Source: Paraburkholderia sp. (GTDB lineage: Bacteria > Pseudomonadota > Gammaproteobacteria > Burkholderiales > Burkholderiaceae). Taken from it: a DNA stretch of 53,336 nt. This document shows positions 23,012-33,060 of the stretch, in pieces (within the stretch, counting starts at the first letter, position 1; every line of letters starts with the position of its first letter). The notes under the pieces were generated by a model that was given only the letters and a program-made list of their open reading frames with translations, had not been told where the DNA came from and searched no databases. The DNA is taken from positions 1 through 53,336 of the forward strand of contig NZ_JAMFSB010000079.1 in assembly GCF_026225065.1 (NCBI RefSeq). The letters are read 5' to 3'. The position numbers and the translations under genes were made by a program.

Positions 23012-23398
23012 TCACTCGATCGCGCAACGCGTCGCCTGCCATGCGACCAGCCGCCACTCACCGTCTTCCTGTGCATGCAGCGCGGTGTAGGCAATCGGGA
23101 ACAGCAACGCGCCGTTGTTCGCCTCCATCTCGATGAGCGCGCGCCCGGTGACGATCACACAGGTCTCGCGCCCGACCGGCAGCACCTCCTGCGACTGGAT
23201 CTCGATCTGGCGATAACGACGGCGCCCCGCTGTGATTCCGTCGACGAACTGCCGCTTCGTTTCCCGTTTGCCATTCGTGTGGACATAGCTGACGGTCTCG
23301 GAGAGCAGCGAGTCGAGCAACGGTCCGTTGCCATCGACCATCGCTCGAAAGCGGTCGCGCTCGAGCCCACGAATCGCCTCGATCAACTTTGCGGACAT
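23012..23398 (-). CDS. NTF2-like (DUF4440/SnoaL-type) protein
   Basis: 'FRAMVDGNGPLLDSLLSETVSYVHTNGKRETKRQFVDGI' NTF2-like pattern. Confidence 0.75.
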   Translation of the reverse strand: MSAKLIEAIRGLERDRFRAMVDGNGPLLDSLLSETVSYVHTNGKRETKRQFVDGITAGRRRYRQIEIQSQEVLPVGRETCVIVTGRALIEMEANNGALLFPIAYTALHAQEDGEWRLVAWQATRCAIE

Positions 23399-23903
23399 TG
23401 CTCAGCCCCTTTGCCTCGACGGGCCAACAGCGGCCGCAGTCTTAGAAGTTACATTGCAAATATAGCTGGCTGAAATTTATACCAGGTTTGGGCTCTTTGA
23501 TACCGCCGTTCGCGAAGGGCGCCGAACCGGTAGACCGCCAGATGCTGATGCCGACATACGAACCTCACCCTCTTGTCAGTTGTCGAGGGGACGCTGGAAC
23601 ATTGCGACGCGGCCGCGATCCAACCTCAATCGCGGTACCCACTACGCATGGATTGCCCTTGAAAAAGCCGATCCCGGACCCCATATAGAGGGGCCACGAG
23701 CGCAAGAAATCATAAGAAGAATGCCGGAATTCAGCAGACCAATACTCCAAAGTGCCGAAAACTGGTGACTCTCCACCGACGTACGCCCGTCCAGAGCAAA
23801 TCCTACGCTCATCCCCGCCAGAGCGTAGAAAGCGTATGATGCTATTGGAAGTTAAATTTCGATAGCCTAGCGGGAACCATGATACCCCCACACACTCTAA
23901 GTA

Positions 23904-23930
23904 TTAGCACTCGGATATTGAGAGTGCTAA
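23904..23930 (+). promoter_or_regulatory. CIRCE element (HrcA operator) upstream of rpoH
   Basis: TTAGCACTC-N9(GGATATTGA)-GAGTGCTAA, perfect inverted repeat. Confidence 0.92.
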
Positions 23931-23990
23931 CATCCACGCTGGAGTCGAAGTTCGACTGAGCTTTTGGCTGATTCCAAAGGAGTTTTCTAC

Positions 23991-24926
<936 letters not shown>

Positions 24927-24983
24927 CGCAAAACCGCGGCTTTCCGGCGCGGTCCGGAACCCGTCAGCGCTCTGTCAGACATC

Positions 24984-25015
24984 AGCCCTGCCCTCGCAAG
25001 ACGGCAGGGCTTTTG
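24984..25015 (+). terminator. Rho-independent terminator after rpoH
   Basis: GCCCTGCC...GGCAGGGC followed by TTTTGC. Confidence 0.8.
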
Positions 25016-25048
25016 CATTTATACCTTTATAAATCGCGACCCGCTTCC

Positions 25049-25077
25049 TTGACGTAACGCAACGTTGCTTGTATTAG
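25049..25077 (+). promoter_or_regulatory. Predicted cyd operon promoter with a spacer palindrome
   Basis: TTGACG-N17-TATTAG; perfect palindrome GCAACGTTGC (25059-25068) inside the spacer. Confidence 0.55.
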
Positions 25078-25230
25078 TGACGTGGACGGCATGCCTACGC
25101 GACCCAATGCCACAGTCGCGACCCCCTTCGCTGCCAGCCCCTATCTTAATATCGTTATGCACTCTCCAAGCCGTCTGCGCCGCCTGGATCCGGCCGGGTA
25201 AACCGGTGTGAAGTCGACCATCGACCGATC

Positions 25231-25491
25231 ATGACCATAACGCTACACGACAGGAATCCGCCTCGCCCCGGCCTGCGCGCGCGAATCGCCGCCTGGGCGC
25301 GCGGACCAACCTTCGGGCGAGATATCGCCATCGTGCTTGCCATCAAATTTGCACTCCTGATGGTGCTCAAGTACGCGTTTTTCAATCATCCCCTGGCGGA
25401 GAACATGTCCATGCCGCCCGCCCTCGTCGCGCAGGCGTTGCTCTCCGCGCCCGCCCCGCATCCGTCTCAAGGTGATCAACATGCCCGGTAG
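25231..25491 (+). CDS. cydP: Putative cytochrome oxidase small subunit CydP
   Basis: Small single-TM protein overlapping cydA start; 'FGRDIAIVLAIKFALLMVLKYAFFNHPLAENM'. Confidence 0.75.
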   Translation: MTITLHDRNPPRPGLRARIAAWARGPTFGRDIAIVLAIKFALLMVLKYAFFNHPLAENMSMPPALVAQALLSAPAPHPSQGDQHAR

Positions 25492-27079
25492 CGAAGTCGT
25501 CGACCTCTCGCGTCTCCAGTTTGCGGTGACGGCGCTTTATCACTTTTTATTCGTACCCCTTACGCTCGGCCTGTCCTGGCTGCTCGTCATCATGGAATCC
25601 GTCTACGTGATGACCGGCAAGCAGATCTACAAGGACATGACGCAGTTCTGGGGCAAGCTGTTCGGCATCAACTTCGCGATGGGCGTCACCACCGGCCTCA
25701 CGCTGGAGTTCCAGTTCGGCACCAACTGGTCGTACTACTCCCATTACGTCGGTGACATCTTCGGCGTGCCGCTCGCCGTCGAAGGTCTGATGGCGTTCTT
25801 CCTCGAATCGACCTTTGTGGGCCTGTTCTTCTTCGGCTGGCCGCGGTTGTCGCGGGTGCAGCATCTGATCGTCACGTTCCTCGTTGCACTGGGCTCGAAC
25901 CTGTCCGCGCTGTGGATCCTGGTCGCCAACGGCTGGATGAACAATCCGGTCGGCGCCGAGTTCAACTACGAAACCATGCGGATGGAACTGTCGAGCATCT
26001 ACGCCGTGCTGTTCAATCCCGTTGCACAGGTGAAGTTCGTGCACACGGTTTCCGCCGGCTACGTGACGGCGTCGATGTTCGTGCTCGGCATCTCGTCCTG
26101 GTATCTGCTCAAGCGCCGCGACACCGAATTCGCGCTGCGCTCGTTCGCGATTGCGGCCGGTTTCGGGCTCGCATCGACGGTCTGCGTGATCGTGCTCGGC
26201 GATGAATCGGGCTACCGCACCGGCGAAGTCCAGCAGGTCAAACTCGCCGCCATTGAATCGGAATGGGAAACCGCGCCGGCGCCGGCACCGTTCACGATCT
26301 TTGGCATCCCGAACCAGAAGGAAGAGAGGACGGACTACGCGATCCGGAGTCCCTACGCGCTCGGGATCATCGCGACGCGTTCGATCGATGAACCGGTGCT
26401 GGGTCTGAAGGACCTGATCGCGCACAACGAACTACGCATCAAGGACGGCATGATTGCCTACGGTGCGCTGCAGCAGCTCAAGCAAGGCAATGCTACCGAC
26501 GACGCCAAGGTTGCCTTCGCGCTGCACAAGGACAATCTCGGGTACGCGCTGATGCTCAAGCAGTTCACCGCCAACGTCACCGACGCTACGCCGGACCAGA
26601 TCGCCCAGGCGGCGAAGAAGACCATTCCGCCGGTGTTGCCGGTGTTCTTCTCGTTCCGCATGATGGTGGGCCTCGGCATCCTGTTCCTCGTGACCTTCCT
26701 GCTCGCGTTCTGGTTCTGCGCGCAGCGCTCGCTGCTGCTGGACAAGCGCCGTTGGTTCCTGCGCTGGGCGGTGTGGGCGATTCCGTTGCCGTGGCTTGCA
26801 GCTGAGTTCGGCTGGATCGTCGCGGAGCTGGGGCGTCAACCGTGGACTATTGCCGGCATCCTGCCCACTGCGCTGTCGGCTTCGAGCCTGACGGCCAGCG
26901 ACCTGTATCTGAGCATCGGTGGCTTCGTGGTGTTCTACACGGCGCTGTTTGTGATCGAGATCACGCTGATGTTCAAGTACGCGCGGCTCGGTCCGTCGTC
27001 ATTGCATACGGGCCGGTATCACCATGAAACGCCGCCGCCAGATCAGCCGTCCAAACCGTTGACCACCAGGACCGCGTGA
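25481..27079 (+). CDS. cydA: Cytochrome bd ubiquinol oxidase subunit I
   Basis: 'LSRLQFAVTALYHFLFVPLTLGLSWLLVIMES' and 'GWIVAELGRQPWTI'. Confidence 0.95.
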   Translation: MPGSEVVDLSRLQFAVTALYHFLFVPLTLGLSWLLVIMESVYVMTGKQIYKDMTQFWGKLFGINFAMGVTTGLTLEFQFGTNWSYYSHYVGDIFGVPLAVEGLMAFFLESTFVGLFFFGWPRLSRVQHLIVTFLVALGSNLSALWILVANGWMNNPVGAEFNYETMRMELSSIYAVLFNPVAQVKFVHTVSAGYVTASMFVLGISSWYLLKRRDTEFALRSFAIAAGFGLASTVCVIVLGDESGYRTGEVQQVKLAAIESEWETAPAPAPFTIFGIPNQKEERTDYAIRSPYALGIIATRSIDEPVLGLKDLIAHNELRIKDGMIAYGALQQLKQGNATDDAKVAFALHKDNLGYALMLKQFTANVTDATPDQIAQAAKKTIPPVLPVFFSFRMMVGLGILFLVTFLLAFWFCAQRSLLLDKRRWFLRWAVWAIPLPWLAAEFGWIVAELGRQPWTIAGILPTALSASSLTASDLYLSIGGFVVFYTALFVIEITLMFKYARLGPSSLHTGRYHHETPPPDQPSKPLTTRTA

Positions 27080-27150
27080 TTCGCCACCACGTTAAGCACG
27101 CTGACCAGGCTGCAAAAGCTTTCCAAGCTGTATAAAAGGGAAAAATCATC

Positions 27151-28287
27151 ATGGATTACGCAACCCTCAAAGTGATCTGGTGGGTCCTGATCGGTGTCCT
27201 GCTGATCGGCTTCGCGGTTACCGACGGCTTCGATATGGGCACGGCCATCCTGCTGCCTTTCATCGCAAAGACCGATGCGGAGCGACGCATCGTCGTGAAC
27301 ACCGTCGGCGCGACGTGGGAAGGCAACCAGGTCTGGTTCATCACCGCGGGCGGCGCGATGTTCGCGGCCTGGCCGCTCGTCTACGCGGCGTCGTTCTCGG
27401 GCTTTTACTTTGCGATGCTGCTGGTGCTGTTTTCGCTGTTCTTCCGGCCCGTCGGCTTCGACTACCGCAGCAAACGCGAGGACCCACGCTGGCGTAGCGC
27501 GTGGGACTGGGCGCTGTTTATCGGCGGCTTCGTGCCGGCGCTGGTGATCGGCGTCGCCTTTGGCAATCTGCTGCAAGGCGTGCCGTTCGCGTTCGACACC
27601 GACCTCCGCGTCGCCTATCACGGCAGTTTCTTCGCGCTACTGAATCCATTTGCCGTGTTGTGCGGGCTTGTCAGCGTGTCGATGCTGGCCGCGCACGGCG
27701 CTGCATTCGTGAAGATGAAAACGGATGATGTGATTGCGCGGCGTGCGTCGTTGGCTTTGCGCATCGCGTCGCTTGCTGCTGTGGCGTTATTCCTGATCGC
27801 CGGCGTGCTGGTTGCGACGGTGATCGGTGGCTATCAGATCGTCGATGCGGCGCCGTTCGATACGGTCGCCAACCCGCTGCTAAAAAGCGTGGTCGGCGCA
27901 CCCGGCTTGTGGCTCACCAATTACTCCACGTACCCGTGGATGGTCGCGGCGCCGCTGATTGGCGTGGTGGGCGGCGTGCTGGCGTTGCTCTTCGCGAAGT
28001 CGCGCTTCGAGAAGAGCGTATTCATCTGCACTGGGCTGATGATTGTCGGCGTGATCCTGACGGCGGGTTTTTCGATGTTTCCGTTCATCATGCCGTCGTC
28101 GCTGGATGGACGCAGCAGCCTGACTGTGTGGGACTCGACCTCGAGCCAGATGACGCTGCAGATCATGCTGATCGCGGTGATCATTTTCTTGCCGATCATC
28201 CTGATCTACACGAGCTGGGTGTACCGCGTGATGCGCGGCAAGGTGACCGCGGCCGCGCTCGAAGAAAACCGGCACTCGATGTATTGA
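27151..28287 (+). CDS. cydB: Cytochrome bd ubiquinol oxidase subunit II
   Basis: '[30 protein letters not shown]'. Confidence 0.95.
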   Translation: MDYATLKVIWWVLIGVLLIGFAVTDGFDMGTAILLPFIAKTDAERRIVVNTVGATWEGNQVWFITAGGAMFAAWPLVYAASFSGFYFAMLLVLFSLFFRPVGFDYRSKREDPRWRSAWDWALFIGGFVPALVIGVAFGNLLQGVPFAFDTDLRVAYHGSFFALLNPFAVLCGLVSVSMLAAHGAAFVKMKTDDVIARRASLALRIASLAAVALFLIAGVLVATVIGGYQIVDAAPFDTVANPLLKSVVGAPGLWLTNYSTYPWMVAAPLIGVVGGVLALLFAKSRFEKSVFICTGLMIVGVILTAGFSMFPFIMPSSLDGRSSLTVWDSTSSQMTLQIMLIAVIIFLPIILIYTSWVYRVMRGKVTAAALEENRHSMY

Positions 28288-28344
28288 AGCGTCTGGCGCG
28301 TGACGCGGCGGACGTGACTGCAACTGGATTCACAGGAGCGAATG

Positions 28345-28464
28345 ATGTGGTATTTCAGCTGGATTCTCGGTATTGGCGTGGCGCTCTCGTTTGGGATTAT
28401 CAATGTATTGTGGCTTGAGTCGAACCGGCCGGAAGAAGTGGCGGTGAAGCGCAAGGCGGATTGA
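28345..28464 (+). CDS. cydX: Cytochrome bd small subunit CydX
   Basis: 39-aa MWYFSWILGIGVALSFGIINVLWLESNRPEEVAVKRKAD directly after cydB; absent from the supplied ORF track. Confidence 0.9.
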   Translation: MWYFSWILGIGVALSFGIINVLWLESNRPEEVAVKRKAD

Positions 28465-28506
28465 CTAGCGACAGAGGCAGCGTGAATCGCAAACATGGAC
28501 GGCGGT

Positions 28507-28544
28507 AAACGAAGAGCGGCGCCCAAGGGCGCCGCTCTTCGTTT
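28507..28544. terminator. Bidirectional terminator between cydX and nagE
   Basis: 18-bp stem AAACGAAGAGCGGCGCCC-AA-GGGCGCCGCTCTTCGTTT. Confidence 0.88.
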
Positions 28545-28599
28545 CAACATAACTCACCGCAACACAGGAACGCTTAACGCCGCTCCCGCGTCACACGCA

Positions 28600-30378
28600 T
28601 CAGGCCGGTTGAGGCGATACCCCGTCCGTTGCGCCTGCGGCCGGCAGACGCGCCGACAACACCTGCGCATACCGCCCTGCCGCCTCACCAACAACGATGT
28701 GAAACGTATCCGCTGAGATCCACGCAACGTCGAGCACAGCAAGACGCTGACGATCCACCGCAGTCGGATCGCTCACCACGATTCGCAGCCGGGTCGACGC
28801 AATCGCGTCCAACGAAACGATGTTAGTGGCACCGCCGAACACGGCGATCCAGCGTGCCGGATCAGGATCGAGCGGTCCGCTGTGCGAACCCGCAACCGGC
28901 GCGGCGGCCGTAGCTGCCGCAGCAGACACCACCGCAGGCTTCACCTCAACACCACCACCCTGCGCAATCACCGTCCGGATTTCATCCGCGATGATGTCCG
29001 CTTCCGGTCCGATAATCACCTGGACGCTGGTCGCACCGCGCTTCAGCACACCACGCGCGCCGATCGTCTTGAGATCCGATTCCGACACCTTGCTCGGATC
29101 CACCACCGACAGACGCAGACGCGTCGTGCAGGCATCGACGATAGACAGATTGGCCGCGCCACCCAAAGCAGCGATGTAGCGCTGTGCACGCGGCAGAGTT
29201 GCCGCAGCTACCGGCGCAACGAACCCACCCTTGTCGAACGACTCCACCTGCTCGTCAGCACCAGCAGGTTCACGACCCGGCGTGGCCATATTGAACTTGC
29301 GGATGAAGAACCGGAACAGACCGTAGTACGCCACCGCGTAAATCACACCAAGCGGCAGCGCCCACCAGCCTCGCGTCGACAGCCCGTAGTTCAGGATGTA
29401 GTCGATCAGGCCCGCAGAGAACGTGAAGCCGAGGTGAATCCCGAGCGCCGAACAGATGGCCAGCGAAAGGCCCGTCAGCAGCGCGTGAATCACATACAGC
29501 ACCGGCGCGAGAAACATGAAGCTGAATTCGATCGGCTCGGTCACACCCGTCAGCAGCGACGTAAGCGCCATCGAAGCCAGCAGGCCGAACACCATCGCAC
29601 GACGTTCCTTCGGTGCCTCGTGGTACATCGCGAGGCAAGCGGCCGGCAGGCCGAACATCATGACCGGGAAGAAGCCCGTCATGAAAGTACCCGCGGTCGG
29701 ATCACCCGCAAAGAAGCGATGCAGATCGCCTGTCACTGCAGCACCGCCGCCCGGCGGCGTGAACGTGCCAAACACAAACCACGTCAGCGAGTTCAGGATG
29801 TGATGCAGCCCCGTCACCAGCAGCAAGCGGTTCAGCACGCCGAACACGAAAGCGCCGATCGCACCCGCCGTCGTCAGCCAGTGGCCGGCCATATCGATCG
29901 CGGCTTGCACCGGTTGCCACACGTAGCCGAGCACAATGCCTATCGCCAGACAGGTCACCCCCGTGACAATCGGCACAAAGCGCTTCCCTCCGAAGAACGC
30001 GAGGTAGTCGGGCAGCTTGATATCTTTGTACTTGTTGTACAGCATGCCGGCGACGATACCGGCGATGATCCCCGACAACACGCCCATATTGAGCTTGTCG
30101 TTGATGTCCTTCATCACCGCGACTTCGACCAGATAACCGATCGCACCCGCGAGGGCCGCCACGCCGTTGTTGTCCTTCGCGAAGCCGACGGCCACGCCGA
30201 TCGCAAACAGCAGCGGCAGGTTGTCGAAAATCGCGCCGCCAGCGTCGGCGATCATCTTGATGTTCAGTACGTCACTCTGACCGAGTCGCAACAGAAGACC
30301 CGCGACCGGCAGCACTGCAATCGGCAGCATCAGCGCGCGGCCGAGTCGCTGCACCTTCAAAAACGGATTCCCATCCAT
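28600..30378 (-). CDS. nagE: PTS N-acetylglucosamine transporter EIICB with two EIIB-like domains
   Basis: EIIC Glc-family; EIIB 'VDACTTRLRLSV'; second EIIB-like 'LDAIASTRLRIVV'. Confidence 0.92.
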   Translation of the reverse strand: MDGNPFLKVQRLGRALMLPIAVLPVAGLLLRLGQSDVLNIKMIADAGGAIFDNLPLLFAIGVAVGFAKDNNGVAALAGAIGYLVEVAVMKDINDKLNMGVLSGIIAGIVAGMLYNKYKDIKLPDYLAFFGGKRFVPIVTGVTCLAIGIVLGYVWQPVQAAIDMAGHWLTTAGAIGAFVFGVLNRLLLVTGLHHILNSLTWFVFGTFTPPGGGAAVTGDLHRFFAGDPTAGTFMTGFFPVMMFGLPAACLAMYHEAPKERRAMVFGLLASMALTSLLTGVTEPIEFSFMFLAPVLYVIHALLTGLSLAICSALGIHLGFTFSAGLIDYILNYGLSTRGWWALPLGVIYAVAYYGLFRFFIRKFNMATPGREPAGADEQVESFDKGGFVAPVAAATLPRAQRYIAALGGAANLSIVDACTTRLRLSVVDPSKVSESDLKTIGARGVLKRGATSVQVIIGPEADIIADEIRTVIAQGGGVEVKPAVVSAAAATAAAPVAGSHSGPLDPDPARWIAVFGGATNIVSLDAIASTRLRIVVSDPTAVDRQRLAVLDVAWISADTFHIVVGEAAGRYAQVLSARLPAAGATDGVSPQPA

Positions 30379-30462
30379 CTATACCTCCAATCCTTTGTCT
30401 CTTCGTCGAGTCGTTGCTTTACATGGTTGTTGAGCGAAATTCCGCCGTGGACCATGCGGGGT

Positions 30463-33048
30463 TTAGTCCAGCGGCCAGGTTTCGCGGCTCACTGCTCTTA
30501 CCGCCTGCGCCGATTCCAGCGCCAGGACGTCCTGGGCGCGTTGCTGGCACAGCTGATAATCGAGGTTGCGCACTCGCGCCTTGATGCCCGGCACCGACAC
30601 CGGATCCACCGACAGCTCGGTCACGCCCAGGCCGACGAGTAGCGGCACGGCCAGCGGGTCACCCGCCAATGCGCCGCACACGCCCACCCATTTGCCGTGC
30701 TTGTTCGCGCCCTGCACGGTGGCCGCGATCAGGCGCAGCACCGCCGGATGCAGGCCGTCGGCTTGCGCGGCGAGGTCGGCCTGGCAGCGGTCCATAGCCA
30801 GCGTGTACTGGGTCAGATCGTTGGTGCCGATCGACAGGAAGTCCGCGTGTTTCGACAATTGATCGGCCAGCAGCGCGGCCGACGGCACTTCGATCATCAC
30901 GCCGACTTCGATCGCATCGGTGCGACCCAGTTCGCGCGCGAATTCGTCGATGCGCTTGCGCAGATGGATCAGCTCGCCTACGTCGGTCACCATCGGCAAC
31001 AGGATGCGCACGGCGCCGAGCGGTTGCACCGCCAGCAGGCCGCGCAACTGGTCGTCGAGCAGGTCCGGGCGCACTTGCGCGAGACGGATGCCGCGCAGAC
31101 CCAGCGCCGGGTTCGGTTCAGGCGGCAGCGTCAGATAGTCGACTTCCTTGTCTGCGCCCACGTCCAGCGTGCGGATGATCGCGGTACGGCCGGCGAGCGC
31201 ATCGACAATCGACTGATAGCTTTGACGATGCTCGTCGATGGTCGGCGCCGTCGCGCGGTGAATGAACAGCAGTTCGGTACGCAGGAGGCCGACTGCATCG
31301 GCGCCGTTCTCAACTGCAGTCTTCGCATCTTCGAGCGTGGCGATATTCGCGGCCACTTCGACAGCGTGGCCATCGGCGGTCGTCGCCGCCTGTTGCGAAG
31401 TGCGGCGGTTCGCTTCGCGCACACCGGCGAGCCGTGTGCGTTCGACGCGGGCACGTTCGACGTCGAGCGCGGACGGGGCGAATTCGATTCGTCCCGCAGT
31501 TGCGTCAACCACCACTTGAGTCCCTTCGGGAATCGCATGCAGCGCATCGCCCACGGCCACCAGCGCCGGAATGCCGCTCTGCCGCGCGAGAATCGCGGCG
31601 TGCGAGGTGGCGCCGCCACGCGCCATCACGAGCGCGGTGACGCGTGTGCGGTCAAGCGTTGACAGATCGGACGGCGTGAACTCTTCCGCTACCAGCACCG
31701 CCTCATCCGGCAACGTCCGCGCCGCGTTGTTCGAGTAGCCGAGCGCACGCAGCACGCGCTTTTCGAGGTCGCGCAGATCCGCCGCGCGTTCCGCGAGCAG
31801 CGCATCGTCGATTTTCGTCAGGACCGCAATCTGTGCACGGATCGACTCGCGCCACGCGAACCCGGCGCTCTTGCCGAGGCTGATCAGATCGCGCGCGGCA
31901 TCGAGCAGCGTCGGATCCTCGAGCAGCACACGATGTACCGCGAAGATCCCGGCCTCGCCATGCGCGCCGCGTTGCGACGCGTCGCGCACGGTTGAATTCA
32001 GTTCGGCGTCGACAGTAGCCAGCGCTTTGTCGAGCAAACGACTTTCCGCCGCCGATGTGCCGCTCGCAACTTCAGGCGGATCGAGGTCCGCGTCGTCCCA
32101 GCGCACCAGCTTGCCGACCGCAACGCCCGGCGCCGCGCACACGCCGACGAGCGTATTCGGCGCGAGCGGCGCGCCGCCCGTTTGCGCAACCGTTCGCGGC
32201 GCCGGCGAGCTTTGGCGGGCCGGCTTTTCTTCGGCTTCACCATGCGCTTCGCGCAGCAGTTCATGCGCGACCGCTTCAACGGCAGCCGCCGCTTGCGCAC
32301 CGACGCCCAGAATTTCTACAGTCGAGCCCTCACCCGCACCCAACCCGAGCAAGCCAACGACACTTTCAATCGGCGCCTTGCGTCCTTCGTAACGCACTTC
32401 GACGCGTGCATCGAGGCCACGCGCCGCTTCACGCGCTCGTGCCGCCGGCCGCGCATGCAAACCGCCGGCGTGGACCAGCGTCACCGTCTGACGCGCTTCT
32501 TCGGTCACGTTGGTGGCCCGGCGCGAAGCTTCCGCTGCCGCACCGGCGCGCGGACGCAATAGCAGCAGCGGGGTTTCCCCGGCCTTCAGCATGCCGGCGC
32601 CAGCGCGCTCGACGATCTCGAACGCATCCGAGTTGGCAATCGCGATCACCGACACGAGGCTCGGCGCATTGCATGCCACCAGATCCTGGTCGAACTCGAT
32701 CAGCAGATCGCCGGTATGCACGTGCGCACCCTGCGCCACCTTCGGCGTAAAGCCGCGGCCGTTCAGCTCGACCGTATCGATGCCGATATGCAGCAGGATC
32801 TCAGCACCCTCGGCAGTCGCGAGCGTCAACGCGTGGCCCGTGCGCGCGAGATGCGTGACCACCCCGTCGCACGGCGCGACGAGTTGGCCCACCAGCGGAT
32901 CCACGCCAATACCGTCGCCGAACATGCCGCCCGAAAACACGGGGTCGGGCACGTTCGCGAGCGGCACGACCGGACCGGTCATGGGCGCAAGCAAAACAAT
33001 ATGGCCTTGGGATGGGCTCATCAATATGGACTCCTCAGCACGACGCAT
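30463..33048 (-). CDS. nagF: Fused PTS EIIA-HPr-EI protein
   Basis: EIIA 'LLHIGIDTVELNG', HPr 'HAGGLHARPAA', EI 'RGGATSHAAILARQSGIPALV' and PEP-utilizer 'SIGTNDLTQY'. Confidence 0.92.
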   Translation of the reverse strand: MRRAEESILMSPSQGHIVLLAPMTGPVVPLANVPDPVFSGGMFGDGIGVDPLVGQLVAPCDGVVTHLARTGHALTLATAEGAEILLHIGIDTVELNGRGFTPKVAQGAHVHTGDLLIEFDQDLVACNAPSLVSVIAIANSDAFEIVERAGAGMLKAGETPLLLLRPRAGAAAEASRRATNVTEEARQTVTLVHAGGLHARPAARAREAARGLDARVEVRYEGRKAPIESVVGLLGLGAGEGSTVEILGVGAQAAAAVEAVAHELLREAHGEAEEKPARQSSPAPRTVAQTGGAPLAPNTLVGVCAAPGVAVGKLVRWDDADLDPPEVASGTSAAESRLLDKALATVDAELNSTVRDASQRGAHGEAGIFAVHRVLLEDPTLLDAARDLISLGKSAGFAWRESIRAQIAVLTKIDDALLAERAADLRDLEKRVLRALGYSNNAARTLPDEAVLVAEEFTPSDLSTLDRTRVTALVMARGGATSHAAILARQSGIPALVAVGDALHAIPEGTQVVVDATAGRIEFAPSALDVERARVERTRLAGVREANRRTSQQAATTADGHAVEVAANIATLEDAKTAVENGADAVGLLRTELLFIHRATAPTIDEHRQSYQSIVDALAGRTAIIRTLDVGADKEVDYLTLPPEPNPALGLRGIRLAQVRPDLLDDQLRGLLAVQPLGAVRILLPMVTDVGELIHLRKRIDEFARELGRTDAIEVGVMIEVPSAALLADQLSKHADFLSIGTNDLTQYTLAMDRCQADLAAQADGLHPAVLRLIAATVQGANKHGKWVGVCGALAGDPLAVPLLVGLGVTELSVDPVSVPGIKARVRNLDYQLCQQRAQDVLALESAQAVRAVSRETWPLD

Positions 33049-33060
33049 CTGATTTCTCGA

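Noticed and set aside
28882-30642. 586-aa plus-strand ORF
   Set aside because: Antisense shadow of nagE; Arg/His-rich composition typical of GC-rich complementary frames, no domain motifs.
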